A stretch of DNA of 39,438 bases from contig CAZYBU010000031.1 in NCBI GenBank assembly GCA_964645775.1, positions 1-39,438 on the forward strand, in the 5' to 3' direction. Shown here piece by piece: positions 8,421-16,956 of this stretch. The notes beneath the pieces were generated by a model. That model made no database searches. It had not been told where the DNA came from and saw nothing but the letters and a program-made list of their open reading frames with translations. Position numbers and translations under genes: made by a program. Every line of letters begins with the position of its first letter. Positions within the stretch are counted from its first letter, which is position 1. The DNA comes from CAZYBU01 sp964645775 (GTDB taxonomy: Bacteria > Spirochaetota > UBA4802 > UBA5550).

Positions 8421-8666
8421 TTATCGTTGGTATCTGCGGCAACGGTTCATGCAGTCATTGAAGAAGGTATTGCATATACCGGCCGCCTTCCTCTTTTTCG
8501 GACCATCTTCCATTTTACCAACGTTAGTTCTGCACTGCCTGTATTTCAAATGACAATACCGTTCGCATTGAAGATACTTCTGCCTGTTCTGTTCCCTGCC
8601 GGCAGGCAGGATAGCGGGTAACGCGAGTAACAGGATAAGGAGTGCCGGGAAAACCCTCACTTTCAT
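8421..8666 (-). CDS. Small secreted cysteine-rich protein
   Basis: An 81-residue protein with a signal peptide (about residues 1-22, cleavage likely after AILPA). The mature part has six cysteines with mirror-symmetric spacing: C-x3-C-x6-C-x19-C-x6-C-x3-C. It is rich in Arg/Lys. The pattern suggests two antiparallel helices tied by disulfides, as in twin CX(n)C helical hairpins, but I recognise no named family. It sits between an unknown gene (4-nt gap) and the purine permease (12-nt gap). Location should be periplasmic or outer surface. Function unknown. Confidence 0.8.
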   Translation of the reverse strand: MKVRVFPALLILLLALPAILPAGREQNRQKYLQCERYCHLKYRQCRTNVGKMEDGPKKRKAAGICNTFFNDCMNRCRRYQR

Positions 8667-8670
8667 GGTA

Positions 8671-9090
8671 TTATCGCATCCCTTTCATATAGTTAAAAAC
8701 CCGGGCTTCGATATCCCCGTCCTTGACCAGGCTGCCGTCCGGGTTTAATATCTCGAACCTGTCGTCACCGTAGTCCGCGATTGTATATATCTTCCCCTTG
8801 ACGGCAACCTGCCAGGAGATGTTCTTCTCCAGTTTAAGGGGTCTTACCCGGTTCAGGGTCTTTTCATCAAATTCATCGGTCCCGCACAGGAAGACATGCC
8901 TGCCGGCCAGGTAGACCCAGGCGTGGTATATGTCCCACCCGCTGTGACGCCACATGCGGGGACGAAGCACCGAGGTTTCACCATAGCCGGAGATATCTAT
9001 TCTCCCCCCTTCATCCTCCAGGATGGCCCGACAGGCGGAACAGATGGGGAGGCCTTTCCCGTCGATCTCTTCGAAGGAGAGAGGTATCAT
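8671..9090 (-). CDS. Conserved-looking hypothetical protein, CxxC near N-terminus
   Basis: A 139-residue soluble protein without signal peptide. A CSAC motif lies at about residues 17-20 and the rest is predicted mainly beta-strand (VYLAGRHVFLCG, WQVAVKGKIYTIADYGDDRFEIL). I do not recognise a family. The CxxC could bind a metal or be redox active, but no second CxxC is present. The start overlaps the end of the tautomerase gene by 4 bp, and the next gene follows 4 nt after the stop, so it is part of the same operon. Confidence 0.75.
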   Translation of the reverse strand: MIPLSFEEIDGKGLPICSACRAILEDEGGRIDISGYGETSVLRPRMWRHSGWDIYHAWVYLAGRHVFLCGTDEFDEKTLNRVRPLKLEKNISWQVAVKGKIYTIADYGDDRFEILNPDGSLVKDGDIEARVFNYMKGMR

Positions 9091-9272
9091 TTGTCGGAAA
9101 GCAGGGTCTCCCCAACGGCCCAGTTTCCGCGCTCCACTTCTTCGAAGACCGTATAGGTTGATGAAGGATCCTTGCCGGCCACTTCCTGAAGGGTCAGAGC
9201 AAAACGGGAAGCGATTTCCCGTTTCTGTTCTTCATCAAGGGTGCCGGCGACTTTAACGTTTATATACGGCAT
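9087..9272 (-). CDS. 4-oxalocrotonate tautomerase-like protein
   Basis: A 61-residue member of the tautomerase superfamily, close to the usual 62-residue subunit. After Met removal it starts with the catalytic Pro1 (P-Y-I-N-V-K-V). The Trp-containing segment GNWAVGE near the C-terminus is typical. Members form hexamers and act on keto/enol acids, but many have unknown physiological substrates. It is the first gene of a five-gene operon that ends with purine uptake and salvage. No catabolic genes for aromatics are nearby, so a canonical 4-OT role is not supported by context. Confidence 0.85.
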   Translation of the reverse strand: MPYINVKVAGTLDEEQKREIASRFALTLQEVAGKDPSSTYTVFEEVERGNWAVGETLLSDK

Positions 9273-9290
9273 GGTTCCTCCCGGGTTTCC

Positions 9291-11384
9291 TTATCTCTTT
9301 TCTATAACAAGGGGAAGGGCTATGGTCAGGTTCACCTTGGTAACGGGGTCACGTTTGATATCGGAATGATCCAGGATATTATTCATTGTGACCTCCCCTC
9401 CATGTTTGGTGACGATCTTCTCAATCAGGGAAAGACCGAGGCCGAAATCGAGGGTGCCGAACCGTTCATACACGTTTTTCGTCAACCTGTAAAAAGGTTC
9501 GAATACGACCTTTTCGTATTCAGGCGGTATACCCACAAAACCTTCCTCGCTTTTCTCCGGGTCGTTTATGATTGATACGACCAGATTAACACCGATGACA
9601 TTCATAAGGACAATTACATAGGTTCTCTGTTTTGAAAATTTCATCGCGTTTATCAGGGCCTCGTTAACCGCCTTATAGAGGTACTCCCTGTTCACGTTCA
9701 CGTATTTTCCGCCGGTCTGCACCCTCAAATCATTAAGGATGATCTTCTGGTTCTTGATCCGGGCCAGCTCTTCGTTCTTGTCTACGGAGGCACGGATAAA
9801 CTCGTAGAACTGTTCCAGGTCGATCTTTTCCGGTTCGAAGTCGTTAGCAATGATCCAATCGATATTGGAGAACGTTTTAAAGGCGTCCTGGGTTATGGAA
9901 ACGTTCTTCATGATCTCACTGTAAAGACCCGAGTCTACCTGGTAGGTTCCATCTTCCTTCTTCGAGGTGGAGTCCATCATATCAAGCAGGGAGATAAGGG
10001 CGCCGAACCCGGCACCCTGGGTAAAACTGTTGTAGATGTTCCGGTAAAGGGACTTATCCGTCCGGGAGATGTTCCGGCTCATCATCTTTTCTTTCCATTC
10101 CTGCCATTCCATGTCCTTGTCTATCTGTAAGATATCGGACTGATCGATAATCTCCCTGGCCTTCTTCAGTTCCATTTCACGGCGACGCTGATCCGTGACG
10201 TCCTCTGCCACAATAATATAATGAGTAATGTCATTATTCTCGTCTTTCAGGTGAGACACATAGGCATAAAGGTAATATATCTGGTCATCACTGTTCACCG
10301 CGTAGAGGTCACCGTACCATTTGTCCCTCTTGATAAGATATTCCCAGGTGTCCGGTTCAGGTATGACGTGATTCTCCGGTTCTTTCACGCTTCCGCCGAT
10401 GGTCTCCTCCGCGGAAAAACCGGAAATTTCCTCAAAGGTCGGGTTTACGTATTCAATGACACCATCCCGGTTGACAATGACCACAACGTTCGGACTCTGT
10501 TCAAGGGCATGCCGAAAGGTTTTCAGGTTAATCTCGTATTCCCTTCGCTTGCTGACCTCCTGTTCCAGATTCCTGTTGACGGTCATTAGCTCCCGCGCCC
10601 GTTTCTCGGCCAGCTCTTCCAGATGGTCTTTGTACTCCTGGAGCTCCAGTTCAGCTTTCTTCTTAGCCGTTATGTTTCGAACGATGGCCAGGATGGTATC
10701 CTCCCTGGAATTAATGAGACGAACCTCGTAAAAAAGGCTGTCATCATCCTTTTTAACGGCATACTCAAAGGTCTCCACCTCTCCTGTCTCCAGGACCCTT
10801 TTCGCCATTTCGGAGGCCTTGCGGGCAACGGCCGCGGGCCACACTTTGCGGGCGATCTCTTCCTGGACCGGGTCCTTTACGCTCCCGTCCGGATTAATGG
10901 TAAACATGATATCGGGTATGGCGTCCAGGAGAGTACGGTTTCTCTGCTCGCTAAGGGTCAGTTCCTTTTCAACCTGATAACGGTGCAGGGCCATTTCAAT
11001 AGAAGCGTGGAGCATGTTGAAGCTGTAAGGTTTGAGGATGTATCCGACAGGCATGGAGGCCTTGGCCCGATTGAACTGCTCGTCGTCGGTTCCGGAAGTC
11101 AGGTAGAGAAAGGGGATACCGTACTCCTGGTGTATCCTGCTCGCGGCCTCGATCCCGTCAATTGTTCCGGAAAGCTGAATGTCCATCAGTACAAGGTCCG
11201 GATTTTCTCTCCCGGCCGCTTCGATAGCTTCCTCACCCGATTCAACGGAGGCAACAATTTCATACCCCCCCTTCTTCAGCATGTTTTCAAGCATCACGGA
11301 AGAAGCGTGCTCGTCTTCCACGATAAGGACACGGGTGGCCTGCCTATCCTTTTGAAGTTTTGTCTTTTTTCTCGCGTTTTCCAT
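9291..11384 (-). CDS. REC-PAS-PAS-HATPase sensor protein lacking an obvious phospho-acceptor His
   Basis: About 697 residues from the ATG at 11384; a TTG at 11423 would add 13 residues. An N-terminal receiver domain (VLIVEDE, phospho-Asp in DLVLMDIQ, LTSGTD, Lys in YILKPY) comes first. Two PAS domains follow (about 150-245 and 300-410), joined by a coiled coil. The C-terminal GHKL ATPase domain has an N-box NEALINAMKFS, FEPFYR and GLGLSLIEKI. In the segment where the HisKA helix should be (about 425-520; GAGFGALISLLDMMDS) I find no histidine, so autophosphorylation of the usual kind is doubtful. The DxGxG box is also altered (IINDPEKSEEG). No TM segments, so cytosolic. It is divergent from the 11569 gene. 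Confidence 0.88.
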   Translation of the reverse strand: MENARKKTKLQKDRQATRVLIVEDEHASSVMLENMLKKGGYEIVASVESGEEAIEAAGRENPDLVLMDIQLSGTIDGIEAASRIHQEYGIPFLYLTSGTDDEQFNRAKASMPVGYILKPYSFNMLHASIEMALHRYQVEKELTLSEQRNRTLLDAIPDIMFTINPDGSVKDPVQEEIARKVWPAAVARKASEMAKRVLETGEVETFEYAVKKDDDSLFYEVRLINSREDTILAIVRNITAKKKAELELQEYKDHLEELAEKRARELMTVNRNLEQEVSKRREYEINLKTFRHALEQSPNVVVIVNRDGVIEYVNPTFEEISGFSAEETIGGSVKEPENHVIPEPDTWEYLIKRDKWYGDLYAVNSDDQIYYLYAYVSHLKDENNDITHYIIVAEDVTDQRRREMELKKAREIIDQSDILQIDKDMEWQEWKEKMMSRNISRTDKSLYRNIYNSFTQGAGFGALISLLDMMDSTSKKEDGTYQVDSGLYSEIMKNVSITQDAFKTFSNIDWIIANDFEPEKIDLEQFYEFIRASVDKNEELARIKNQKIILNDLRVQTGGKYVNVNREYLYKAVNEALINAMKFSKQRTYVIVLMNVIGVNLVVSIINDPEKSEEGFVGIPPEYEKVVFEPFYRLTKNVYERFGTLDFGLGLSLIEKIVTKHGGEVTMNNILDHSDIKRDPVTKVNLTIALPLVIEKR

Positions 11385-11568
11385 GGTATACCCAAACAAA
11401 CCACCGATCAGGTCTGTCGTCAATGCAATTACGTGTTTTATACCGGCTCGATTAATAATTGTAGAGGTCGCGTGGAAGGTCCGTCAATAAAAAACAGAAG
11501 AGCACGTTCAAAAAATGGTTTCACATTCAGCTGGTCCATGATAGTATACTGGCGCATGGAGATGAAGC

Positions 11569-12903
11569 ATGGAAGAATCCAGTCTTGACAATATCACCTG
11601 GGACCAGACCCTGAGCAGGCTGGCGGAGTATCTCGATACCGGCAGCCCTTCCAGGATAGTGAACAGGCTGATTGACTACGCTGAGATCATAACCGAAGGC
11701 AAACTGGCCGGGATAGTAAATTTCAATTACCAGCTCACCAGCACCCAGGTCAACGAGATCATCGACCTTCTCATCGACCTCCAGGCCGTGAGCGTCATCT
11801 ACAATCTGGCCCTGAAGGGGACCCGCGATCTGGAGAAGGAATTCGTGTCGAATATCTTCTCCGATTACAATACCCCCCAGAATATCTCATCCTACATAAG
11901 CCTCAGGACCACGCTGGAGAACCGTCTCAGTCACCAGCTTCAGCAGTACAACATGAATATGGGTAAAACGAACAACTCCCAGGCCATGTCCATAAATGAA
12001 CTGAAAGGACATGTTCGGACGTACAAGGAACTGCTGGACAACAACGTTTCGATCTCCACCAAGGCCCAGCACGGCGTTATCGCCGCCTCCCTCCACGACG
12101 CTTACGTTATACTGACAAACCGGGAAGACTGGCGAAATGACAGGACCTACATGAAGTTCTTCTTCAACGAGGAAGACGTCAATAAATCGGAGACCCTCCT
12201 GGTGTCGAAAAAGCAGAGGCACAGCCTCAAGGAGATCAACCAGAATGTTGAGTCCTTCCTGAACGATTTTAACCGTCTCAAGATGGAGAAGATATCAGGG
12301 GACAAGCAGAGCAGGATGGATAAAGAGGAATCGAACATAAATACCGGGGAAAAGGAAGCGCCATCCTCCCGCTCCTTTTCGGACCGGATGCTCATGACCC
12401 CCTTCGGGAGACAGTACGGGAAACGGATCGACTCGATTCTGAATGATATTTTTTCCGGGTCGGGCCGCTCCATCGACCCGGACGCTTTCCACCGGGCCTT
12501 TCTGAACCAGTTCGATAACTACACCAACCTTCCCGACCTTCTCAATATTCCCCTGAACAGGGAAGACCTTATCCTTTCGGCGGAATATCTCCTCAGTACC
12601 GAACTGACACCGAGGACCGCCGCCGATCGGTATCTCTACAACAATCGGAGAGAGAGTCCGGCCCAGTTTTACAGCGGATCAAATAAAGAGCTTATCGAGT
12701 CTTACTACAATGAACTCTTCAAGGCCTACTTCGAAGACAAGTTCGAACCGATTTTCAGAATCATCCGAAGCGGAGACATGAAGATGTTCGCATGCGCTTA
12801 TATTATGAAGCGAATCTACTTCCTCTACGGAGAGAACCTTAACAGTTTCGGCTACCTTTTCCTTAAGACCATATCCCATGAAGGGGGAATCAAAGCCACG
12901 TAA
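11569..12903 (+). CDS. Hypothetical helical cytosolic protein
   Basis: A 444-residue protein, strongly helical by eye, without signal peptide or membrane segment. The middle (about 245-280) is a charged, low-complexity linker (KQSRMDKEESNINTGEKEA) that separates an N-terminal region from a C-terminal region ending in MKMFACAYIMKRIYFLYGENL. I recognise no family. It starts with an ATG preceded by a purine-rich GGAGATGAAGC. It is divergent from the REC-PAS sensor and convergent with the PilZ gene. It may belong with the signalling genes on either side, but that is only positional. Confidence 0.8.
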   Translation: MEESSLDNITWDQTLSRLAEYLDTGSPSRIVNRLIDYAEIITEGKLAGIVNFNYQLTSTQVNEIIDLLIDLQAVSVIYNLALKGTRDLEKEFVSNIFSDYNTPQNISSYISLRTTLENRLSHQLQQYNMNMGKTNNSQAMSINELKGHVRTYKELLDNNVSISTKAQHGVIAASLHDAYVILTNREDWRNDRTYMKFFFNEEDVNKSETLLVSKKQRHSLKEINQNVESFLNDFNRLKMEKISGDKQSRMDKEESNINTGEKEAPSSRSFSDRMLMTPFGRQYGKRIDSILNDIFSGSGRSIDPDAFHRAFLNQFDNYTNLPDLLNIPLNREDLILSAEYLLSTELTPRTAADRYLYNNRRESPAQFYSGSNKELIESYYNELFKAYFEDKFEPIFRIIRSGDMKMFACAYIMKRIYFLYGENLNSFGYLFLKTISHEGGIKAT

Positions 12904-12909
12904 GGATGT

Positions 12910-13224
12910 TCACGGCAGAATACCGGAAAGATCGGCAAGCGTATCTCCCTTATCATCCATGAATTCTATTCCCATGCCGCTTCTTTCGCCATCTTTATCG
13001 CCATCCTGGATCCAGCGGACCACACCCTTGATCTCCACTTCTTTCTTTCCCGGCAACCTCAACCGTAGAGCTACCTCGCTGCCCGTATGGAGTGGCTCCG
13101 GTGTCATGATAAAGATTCCTCCTTTGCTCATGTCGGAAGAGGTACTGTAGGTCATTCCTTCTTCACTATGCACTTCACTTTTCAGGTTTGTCTCCACCCG
13201 CTGGTGTTTTCGTTTATCTTCCAT
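12910..13224 (-). CDS. PilZ domain protein
   Basis: A single-domain PilZ protein of about 104 residues from the ATG at 13224; a GTG at 13233 is an alternative. The c-di-GMP-binding elements are present: the arginine-containing KRKHQRVETN at the N-terminus and DMSKGGIFI about 25 residues later. A beta-barrel pattern follows (EVALRLRLPGKKEVEIKGVVRWI). PilZ proteins act as c-di-GMP receptors for motility, exopolysaccharide or secretion. The RBS GGGGAGAGG sits upstream. It is transcribed alone, with six bases between its stop and that of the convergent 11569 gene. Confidence 0.9.
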   Translation of the reverse strand: MEDKRKHQRVETNLKSEVHSEEGMTYSTSSDMSKGGIFIMTPEPLHTGSEVALRLRLPGKKEVEIKGVVRWIQDGDKDGERSGMGIEFMDDKGDTLADLSGILP

Positions 13225-13379
13225 ATCAACCACCTCTCCCCATCAGGACAAAAATAACCATTTACCTGTAATAATTGTCAGTATTTATTCCTTTATTCCC
13301 ACCGCCGAAGATGGCGGGGATATTAATGCTTTTTTGTTTGCACACAAAAGCATCTTTAGGAATAATTACTGAATAATTG

Positions 13380-13409
13380 TTTATGATTCTGTCAGATATA
13401 TGGTATACT
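13380..13409 (+). promoter_or_regulatory. Possible promoter for the Lon-N domain gene pair
   Basis: TTTATG (13380-13385), 18-nt spacer, TATACT (13404-13409). The 268-bp gap 13234-13501 also holds a small CCGCC/GGCGG hairpin near 13300, ATCCCC/GGGGAT around 13415-13432 and a TCCCGGCTCTG half-palindrome at 13439. The latter two lie in the predicted 85-nt leader. Confidence 0.35.
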
Positions 13410-13501
13410 GTCAATCCCCTTTATTTCGGGGATCGTTAATCCCGGCTCTGCCATGACCTGTACCGGGCAGAACAGGAAAAATCACAAGGAACCGGCGACC
13501 A

Positions 13502-14146
13502 TTGCAACCAGTACATCTTGACGAAAAACTCTTCGAAGAAGACCTCACCTCCGATGAACAGGGTGTGGCCCGCATATACTACCTGAGAGAACGGGTCATC
13601 TTTCCCTATTCAAAGCAGAACGTATCTCTCCCCCTCTCCGCTGAAACCCGGAATTTGGAGGAGGGAATTCGACTTATCGCCTATCCCATACGCTACCTTA
13701 CCGACATCCTCATCTACCGGTTCCGTACCGCAACCCTGGTTGAGGTCATCAGCAGCGAGATTAAGGATAATTCATGCCGGGTTGCCCTCCAGGGAATAAG
13801 CCGTGTCCGGGTCACCCGGCTCCATTCCGTGACCCGGGCTTCGTACCGTCTCCTTCGGGACCAGGATGTGGAAGACCCCGGCGACTCCGTGGACAGACTT
13901 CGCCGGAAAGCCCAGGAACTTGTCTTCCTTATCAACGTGGAGCAGTCCGACAGGCTTATCGCTTTTCTCAATTTCCTGACTCACCCCTCCCGGCTTACGG
14001 ACTTTATCAGCCACTATTTCGTGAACGGTTACAGGCAAAGATACCGGCTCCTTAAAGACAATGACCCGCGAAAACGGAACAATCTTCTTATGGTTTTACT
14101 TGACAGGCTGATACGAAAGATCAAAAAGAGGACACTGGATAGGTAA
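13502..14146 (+). CDS. Stand-alone Lon N-terminal (substrate-binding) domain protein
   Basis: A 214-residue protein resembling the N-terminal domain of Lon protease without the AAA+ or protease parts. Landmarks are the opening strand RERVIFPYSKQNVSLPLS, the segment VALQGISRVRVTRL (Lon: v.v.G..R..i), and a C-terminal helical bundle (DRLIAFLNFLTHPSRLTDFISHY) as in Lon. Such proteins are thought to bind unfolded or specific substrates, but roles are mostly unknown. There is no ATG; TTG at 13502 with AAGGA 11 bases upstream is the best start. Three bases after its stop a second gene begins, so the two are co-transcribed. Confidence 0.8.
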   Translation: MQPVHLDEKLFEEDLTSDEQGVARIYYLRERVIFPYSKQNVSLPLSAETRNLEEGIRLIAYPIRYLTDILIYRFRTATLVEVISSEIKDNSCRVALQGISRVRVTRLHSVTRASYRLLRDQDVEDPGDSVDRLRRKAQELVFLINVEQSDRLIAFLNFLTHPSRLTDFISHYFVNGYRQRYRLLKDNDPRKRNNLLMVLLDRLIRKIKKRTLDR

Positions 14147-14148
14147 AT

Positions 14149-14607
14149 ATGAGAAAAGACGTTCGAAAGAATAATGTGTATTACGGTATCGCCTGGTCCC
14201 CATGGTACCCCTATGATAAATACGAAGCCATGAAAATTCTGCCGGAACTGGCCGGTATTATTGAACTGGGAGATATCCACGGTGACGGGATGCGTTCCCT
14301 TATGATGATAGGCTGCTGGAGGGACGGACTGAGAGTGGAACTGAGAAAATTTCTTGACCCCCTTACGCCTACCCTGACACATCTTCGAAAAGAGATCGAA
14401 AATCGTGACTTTTTCTACCGCTTCACGGTAATCGATACCAATCCCCAGGACATGAGGGACATCCTCTTCTGGCTTATCAAAGAATACGAGCCTGTTTTCA
14501 ACAATACAAATGATTTCAGTGATTCAAAACGCTACGAGACCATCAATGTCCGCGAACTTTACCGCGATTCTGACGAGGTGATAGAGAACATACCTCATCC
14601 AGTCTGA
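14149..14607 (+). CDS. Hypothetical protein downstream of Lon-N gene
   Basis: A 152-residue soluble protein starting three bases after the Lon-N gene. It is not confidently assigned. The stretch KILPELAGIIELGDI followed by MMIGCWRDGLRVELRKFL loosely recalls the order of elements in GIY-YIG domains (G-I-x...; G-x-x-x-x-LR-x-x-L). The tyrosines expected for a nuclease are not in place, so I would not call it one. The C-terminal half is helical and charged. It ends two bases before the stop of the convergent 14610 gene. Confidence 0.75.
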   Translation: MRKDVRKNNVYYGIAWSPWYPYDKYEAMKILPELAGIIELGDIHGDGMRSLMMIGCWRDGLRVELRKFLDPLTPTLTHLRKEIENRDFFYRFTVIDTNPQDMRDILFWLIKEYEPVFNNTNDFSDSKRYETINVRELYRDSDEVIENIPHPV

Positions 14608-14609
14608 TT

Positions 14610-15281
14610 CTACGTGAACATCGTAATGTCTTCCGGTTGGTACACGTCCCTCACGTCCCGTGTAAGTTGAAGATACTCAAGAATGTACTTTAACCGGGCA
14701 GCGGCATCCAGGGGAGATGATAATCTGGTGTCCGATCTGGGAGAAAACTGCTGCATCATTTTCACGTTCCTGCAACGCTTCTCTCTGTCCCTGATAAATA
14801 TATCGCTCCTGAACAGTTTAAACGTGTCGAAAAGGGATCGTATGATATCCTTTGAGGTTATCAGGTTCGCTATGTAGAGGTTCGAGTCCGCGTCATGGAG
14901 ATTGCGCGTAAAAAATTTCAACAGTTTCAGAACAATCTCCGGATAAAGCAGATCGTTCATAAGTACGATCACTTTCTCCTCCAGCTCCCTGTCGATCATC
15001 CTCTTTGTGGGATAGGCCAGGCTCGGTATTTCAATATAACCGGTTATGCACTTATTATGGATGAAATCGATGAACCGGTCCACCGTGTCCTTCTTCATAA
15101 AGTCAGACTCGGCGTAGGTCCCCTCCAGCAGCTCATCCGCCACTTCCGTAAGTTCGTACCCCCGGATGAGGGCCTGGAAATCGATAATACCGGCCTCAGC
15201 CAGGTCGGTAATAACAATATTATCTTTCAGTAACTGGTTCTCGTCATATTCCGGAGAGGAATCGAAGAGTTGATCTTCCAT
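14610..15281 (-). CDS. Hypothetical helical protein at end of yidD operon
   Basis: A 223-residue acidic, helical, soluble protein with no signal peptide or TM. The most striking stretch is EEKVIVLMNDLLYPEIVLKLLKFFTRNL. No family recognised. Its ATG lies two bases after the stop of the upstream TPR/membrane gene (TGATCATG), so translation is probably coupled. As the last of four tightly packed genes it may be a cytosolic partner of the membrane proteins, but this is inferred from position only. Confidence 0.75.
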   Translation of the reverse strand: MEDQLFDSSPEYDENQLLKDNIVITDLAEAGIIDFQALIRGYELTEVADELLEGTYAESDFMKKDTVDRFIDFIHNKCITGYIEIPSLAYPTKRMIDRELEEKVIVLMNDLLYPEIVLKLLKFFTRNLHDADSNLYIANLITSKDIIRSLFDTFKLFRSDIFIRDREKRCRNVKMMQQFSPRSDTRLSSPLDAAARLKYILEYLQLTRDVRDVYQPEDITMFT

Positions 15282-15283
15282 GA

Positions 15284-16126
15284 TCAGTTAAACCTCTGAG
15301 TCAATGAAAGGCGCAGTTCTTCCCTGAATGCGCCCCTTCTGTTATAATCATCGACATTTTTCACCGCCATATACAACGAATAGGAATAAAAATAGGCCTC
15401 CAGGGCCCCGAAAAGTATCCCCTGGTAGAGGTTCCCCCGCATAAAGCCCCAGGTACTGAGGAAAATAAGAACTCCGTTTGTCACAAGGGTGGCTGCGCCC
15501 AGGCCCCATTTACCCGTGTAAAAATGCCCGAAACCGGGAAGCACTACCGACCCTACGACAGAAAGGGCCATACTCTTAGGGGGACGATTCAGGGCTTCCA
15601 CCAGGAGAGCCTCCAGCCGAACTGCCTCGTCCAGATGAGGGCTTTCCGGGTACCTCTCCTTCCACCGCGCAAGGAGTCTCCTGGCCGAAGAGACGTCTCC
15701 TGTCAGGGCCCGGGCGTAGACTCCGTTCAGATCAACGAGAGGAACGTATTTTCCCTCCGGCCATTGCCGCCGATACCGGATCACATCCTGCCATCCGAAA
15801 AGGGGAGTGCCGGCGGAAAGCCTGTAACCGGACCTCAGGTAAAGCCCCTCCTCGGCGCCATCTGAATCAGGATACCGTATGAGAAGCCGGTCCAGGGCCT
15901 CCATGGCCTTCCCGTACCGACCCTTTCCATACTGGACCTTGCCCTCGAGAAGAAGGCTTCTGTCGGTCAGCTCGCCCCGGGGATAGAGAGTTCGGTACCT
16001 GTAGACCTCTGTCATTGCGGAATGATAATCACTCATCCTGTAAAGCGCGCCGGCCCGGTCAAGGAGATCCTCTCCAGGCTGAACCTTAATCGAAAGCAGG
16101 AGGGCGAAAATCGCGGTCTGGATCAT
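15284..16126 (-). CDS. TPR protein with C-terminal membrane domain (paralogue 2)
   Basis: A 280-residue envelope protein: an N-terminal signal or hydrophobic stretch (MIQTAIFALLLSI), then several tetratricopeptide-like helix pairs (about 22-175; for example GKYGKAMEALDRLLIRYPDS-type repeats). The C-terminal region (about 185-260) has membrane helices beginning with LPGFGHFYTGKWGLGA. That motif (PG-x-G-x-x-Y-x-G-x-x-x-x-G) also occurs in the upstream neighbour, so the two are paralogues from tandem duplication. It overlaps that gene by 4 bp. Possibly an inner-membrane or periplasmic scaffold; function unknown. Confidence 0.82.
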   Translation of the reverse strand: MIQTAIFALLLSIKVQPGEDLLDRAGALYRMSDYHSAMTEVYRYRTLYPRGELTDRSLLLEGKVQYGKGRYGKAMEALDRLLIRYPDSDGAEEGLYLRSGYRLSAGTPLFGWQDVIRYRRQWPEGKYVPLVDLNGVYARALTGDVSSARRLLARWKERYPESPHLDEAVRLEALLVEALNRPPKSMALSVVGSVVLPGFGHFYTGKWGLGAATLVTNGVLIFLSTWGFMRGNLYQGILFGALEAYFYSYSLYMAVKNVDDYNRRGAFREELRLSLTQRFN

Positions 16127-16956
16127 GGCGCCGCCCCGGCGGGTCGAGAGGAGGGCAGGTATTCGCGCACCCGGTCTCTACCCTCCTCCCGCAGCTCATG
16201 GTTTCTCCCGCGGGCGGCGGACCAGGCTCCGTAGAGGTTGGCTCCGTAGAGGACCATTCCGGTGGCCGCGGCGGTCCACATGAGATTGTAATGTCCGCTC
16301 TTCCAGGCGACGAATCCGCCGGCCACCGCTCCTCCGAGGGCCAGGAGGGTCAGGATACCTTCTCCCCATCGCCCGGAACGGACCTGGCCCATGCCGGGGA
16401 GAAGGGCGGACATGACAACGCTCCAGGCAGGCGAAACCAGGGGAAGGTCGGCATAGTCGATTAGCACGTTCTCCAGGTCATTTGCCCGGGCCGGCTCCAG
16501 GAACCGCCGGGCCTTCTCAACTTCCTCCAGGGCCTCTTCCGGCCGGTTCATGGCCAGCAGCCCCTCGATCCTCAGGTTAAAAAGGGACCGGGCTTCTTCC
16601 GGCTCTCCCCCGTATGTCAGGGAAGCCAGCGCATAAAGGGAGTCGGCCGGTCTTTCCATTTTCTGGAGGGCGTACCCGGCCAGAAGGATGGAATGGGCCG
16701 TAGTAAGGTCGATGAGCTCCAGATAGGCTTTCTCGTACTCCCCGCCCATGGAAAGGGAGACCGCCCTGTAATATATGTATTCATCTCTTTTCTCAGGATA
16801 TTTCAGAATCAAACGGTTTATTTCAGAGAAGCTTCCGAACCAGTCTCCCTGTTCCATCAGTTCACGGACCAGGGGAGAAGGTCCATCTTCACCGGCTTTC
16901 CCTGAAAGAGGTATCATTACAATCAGCAAGATGATAAAGGTAGCGCGGAATCTCAT
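16123..16956 (-). CDS. TPR protein with C-terminal membrane domain (paralogue 1)
   Basis: A 277-residue envelope protein. A signal peptide (MRFRATFIILLIVMIPLSG) is followed by about five TPR-like helix pairs (residues 25-165). A C-terminal membrane region follows, starting SALLPGMGQVRSGRWGEGILTLL, with two or three helices and a basic tail (HELREEGRDRVREYL). Same architecture as the downstream gene. It overlaps yidD by 4 bp and the next gene by 4 bp. The LPGxGQ-x-x-x-G-x-x-x-x-G motif recalls small TM2/DUF5683-like membrane units. Confidence 0.82.
   Translation of the reverse strand: MRFRATFIILLIVMIPLSGKAGEDGPSPLVRELMEQGDWFGSFSEINRLILKYPEKRDEYIYYRAVSLSMGGEYEKAYLELIDLTTAHSILLAGYALQKMERPADSLYALASLTYGGEPEEARSLFNLRIEGLLAMNRPEEALEEVEKARRFLEPARANDLENVLIDYADLPLVSPAWSVVMSALLPGMGQVRSGRWGEGILTLLALGGAVAGGFVAWKSGHYNLMWTAAATGMVLYGANLYGAWSAARGRNHELREEGRDRVREYLPSSRPAGAAP

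Noticed and set aside
11385..11423. TTG start for the REC-PAS sensor
   Set aside because: The ATG at 11384 places the receiver domain at the normal distance from the start; the TTG adds 13 residues of no family character.
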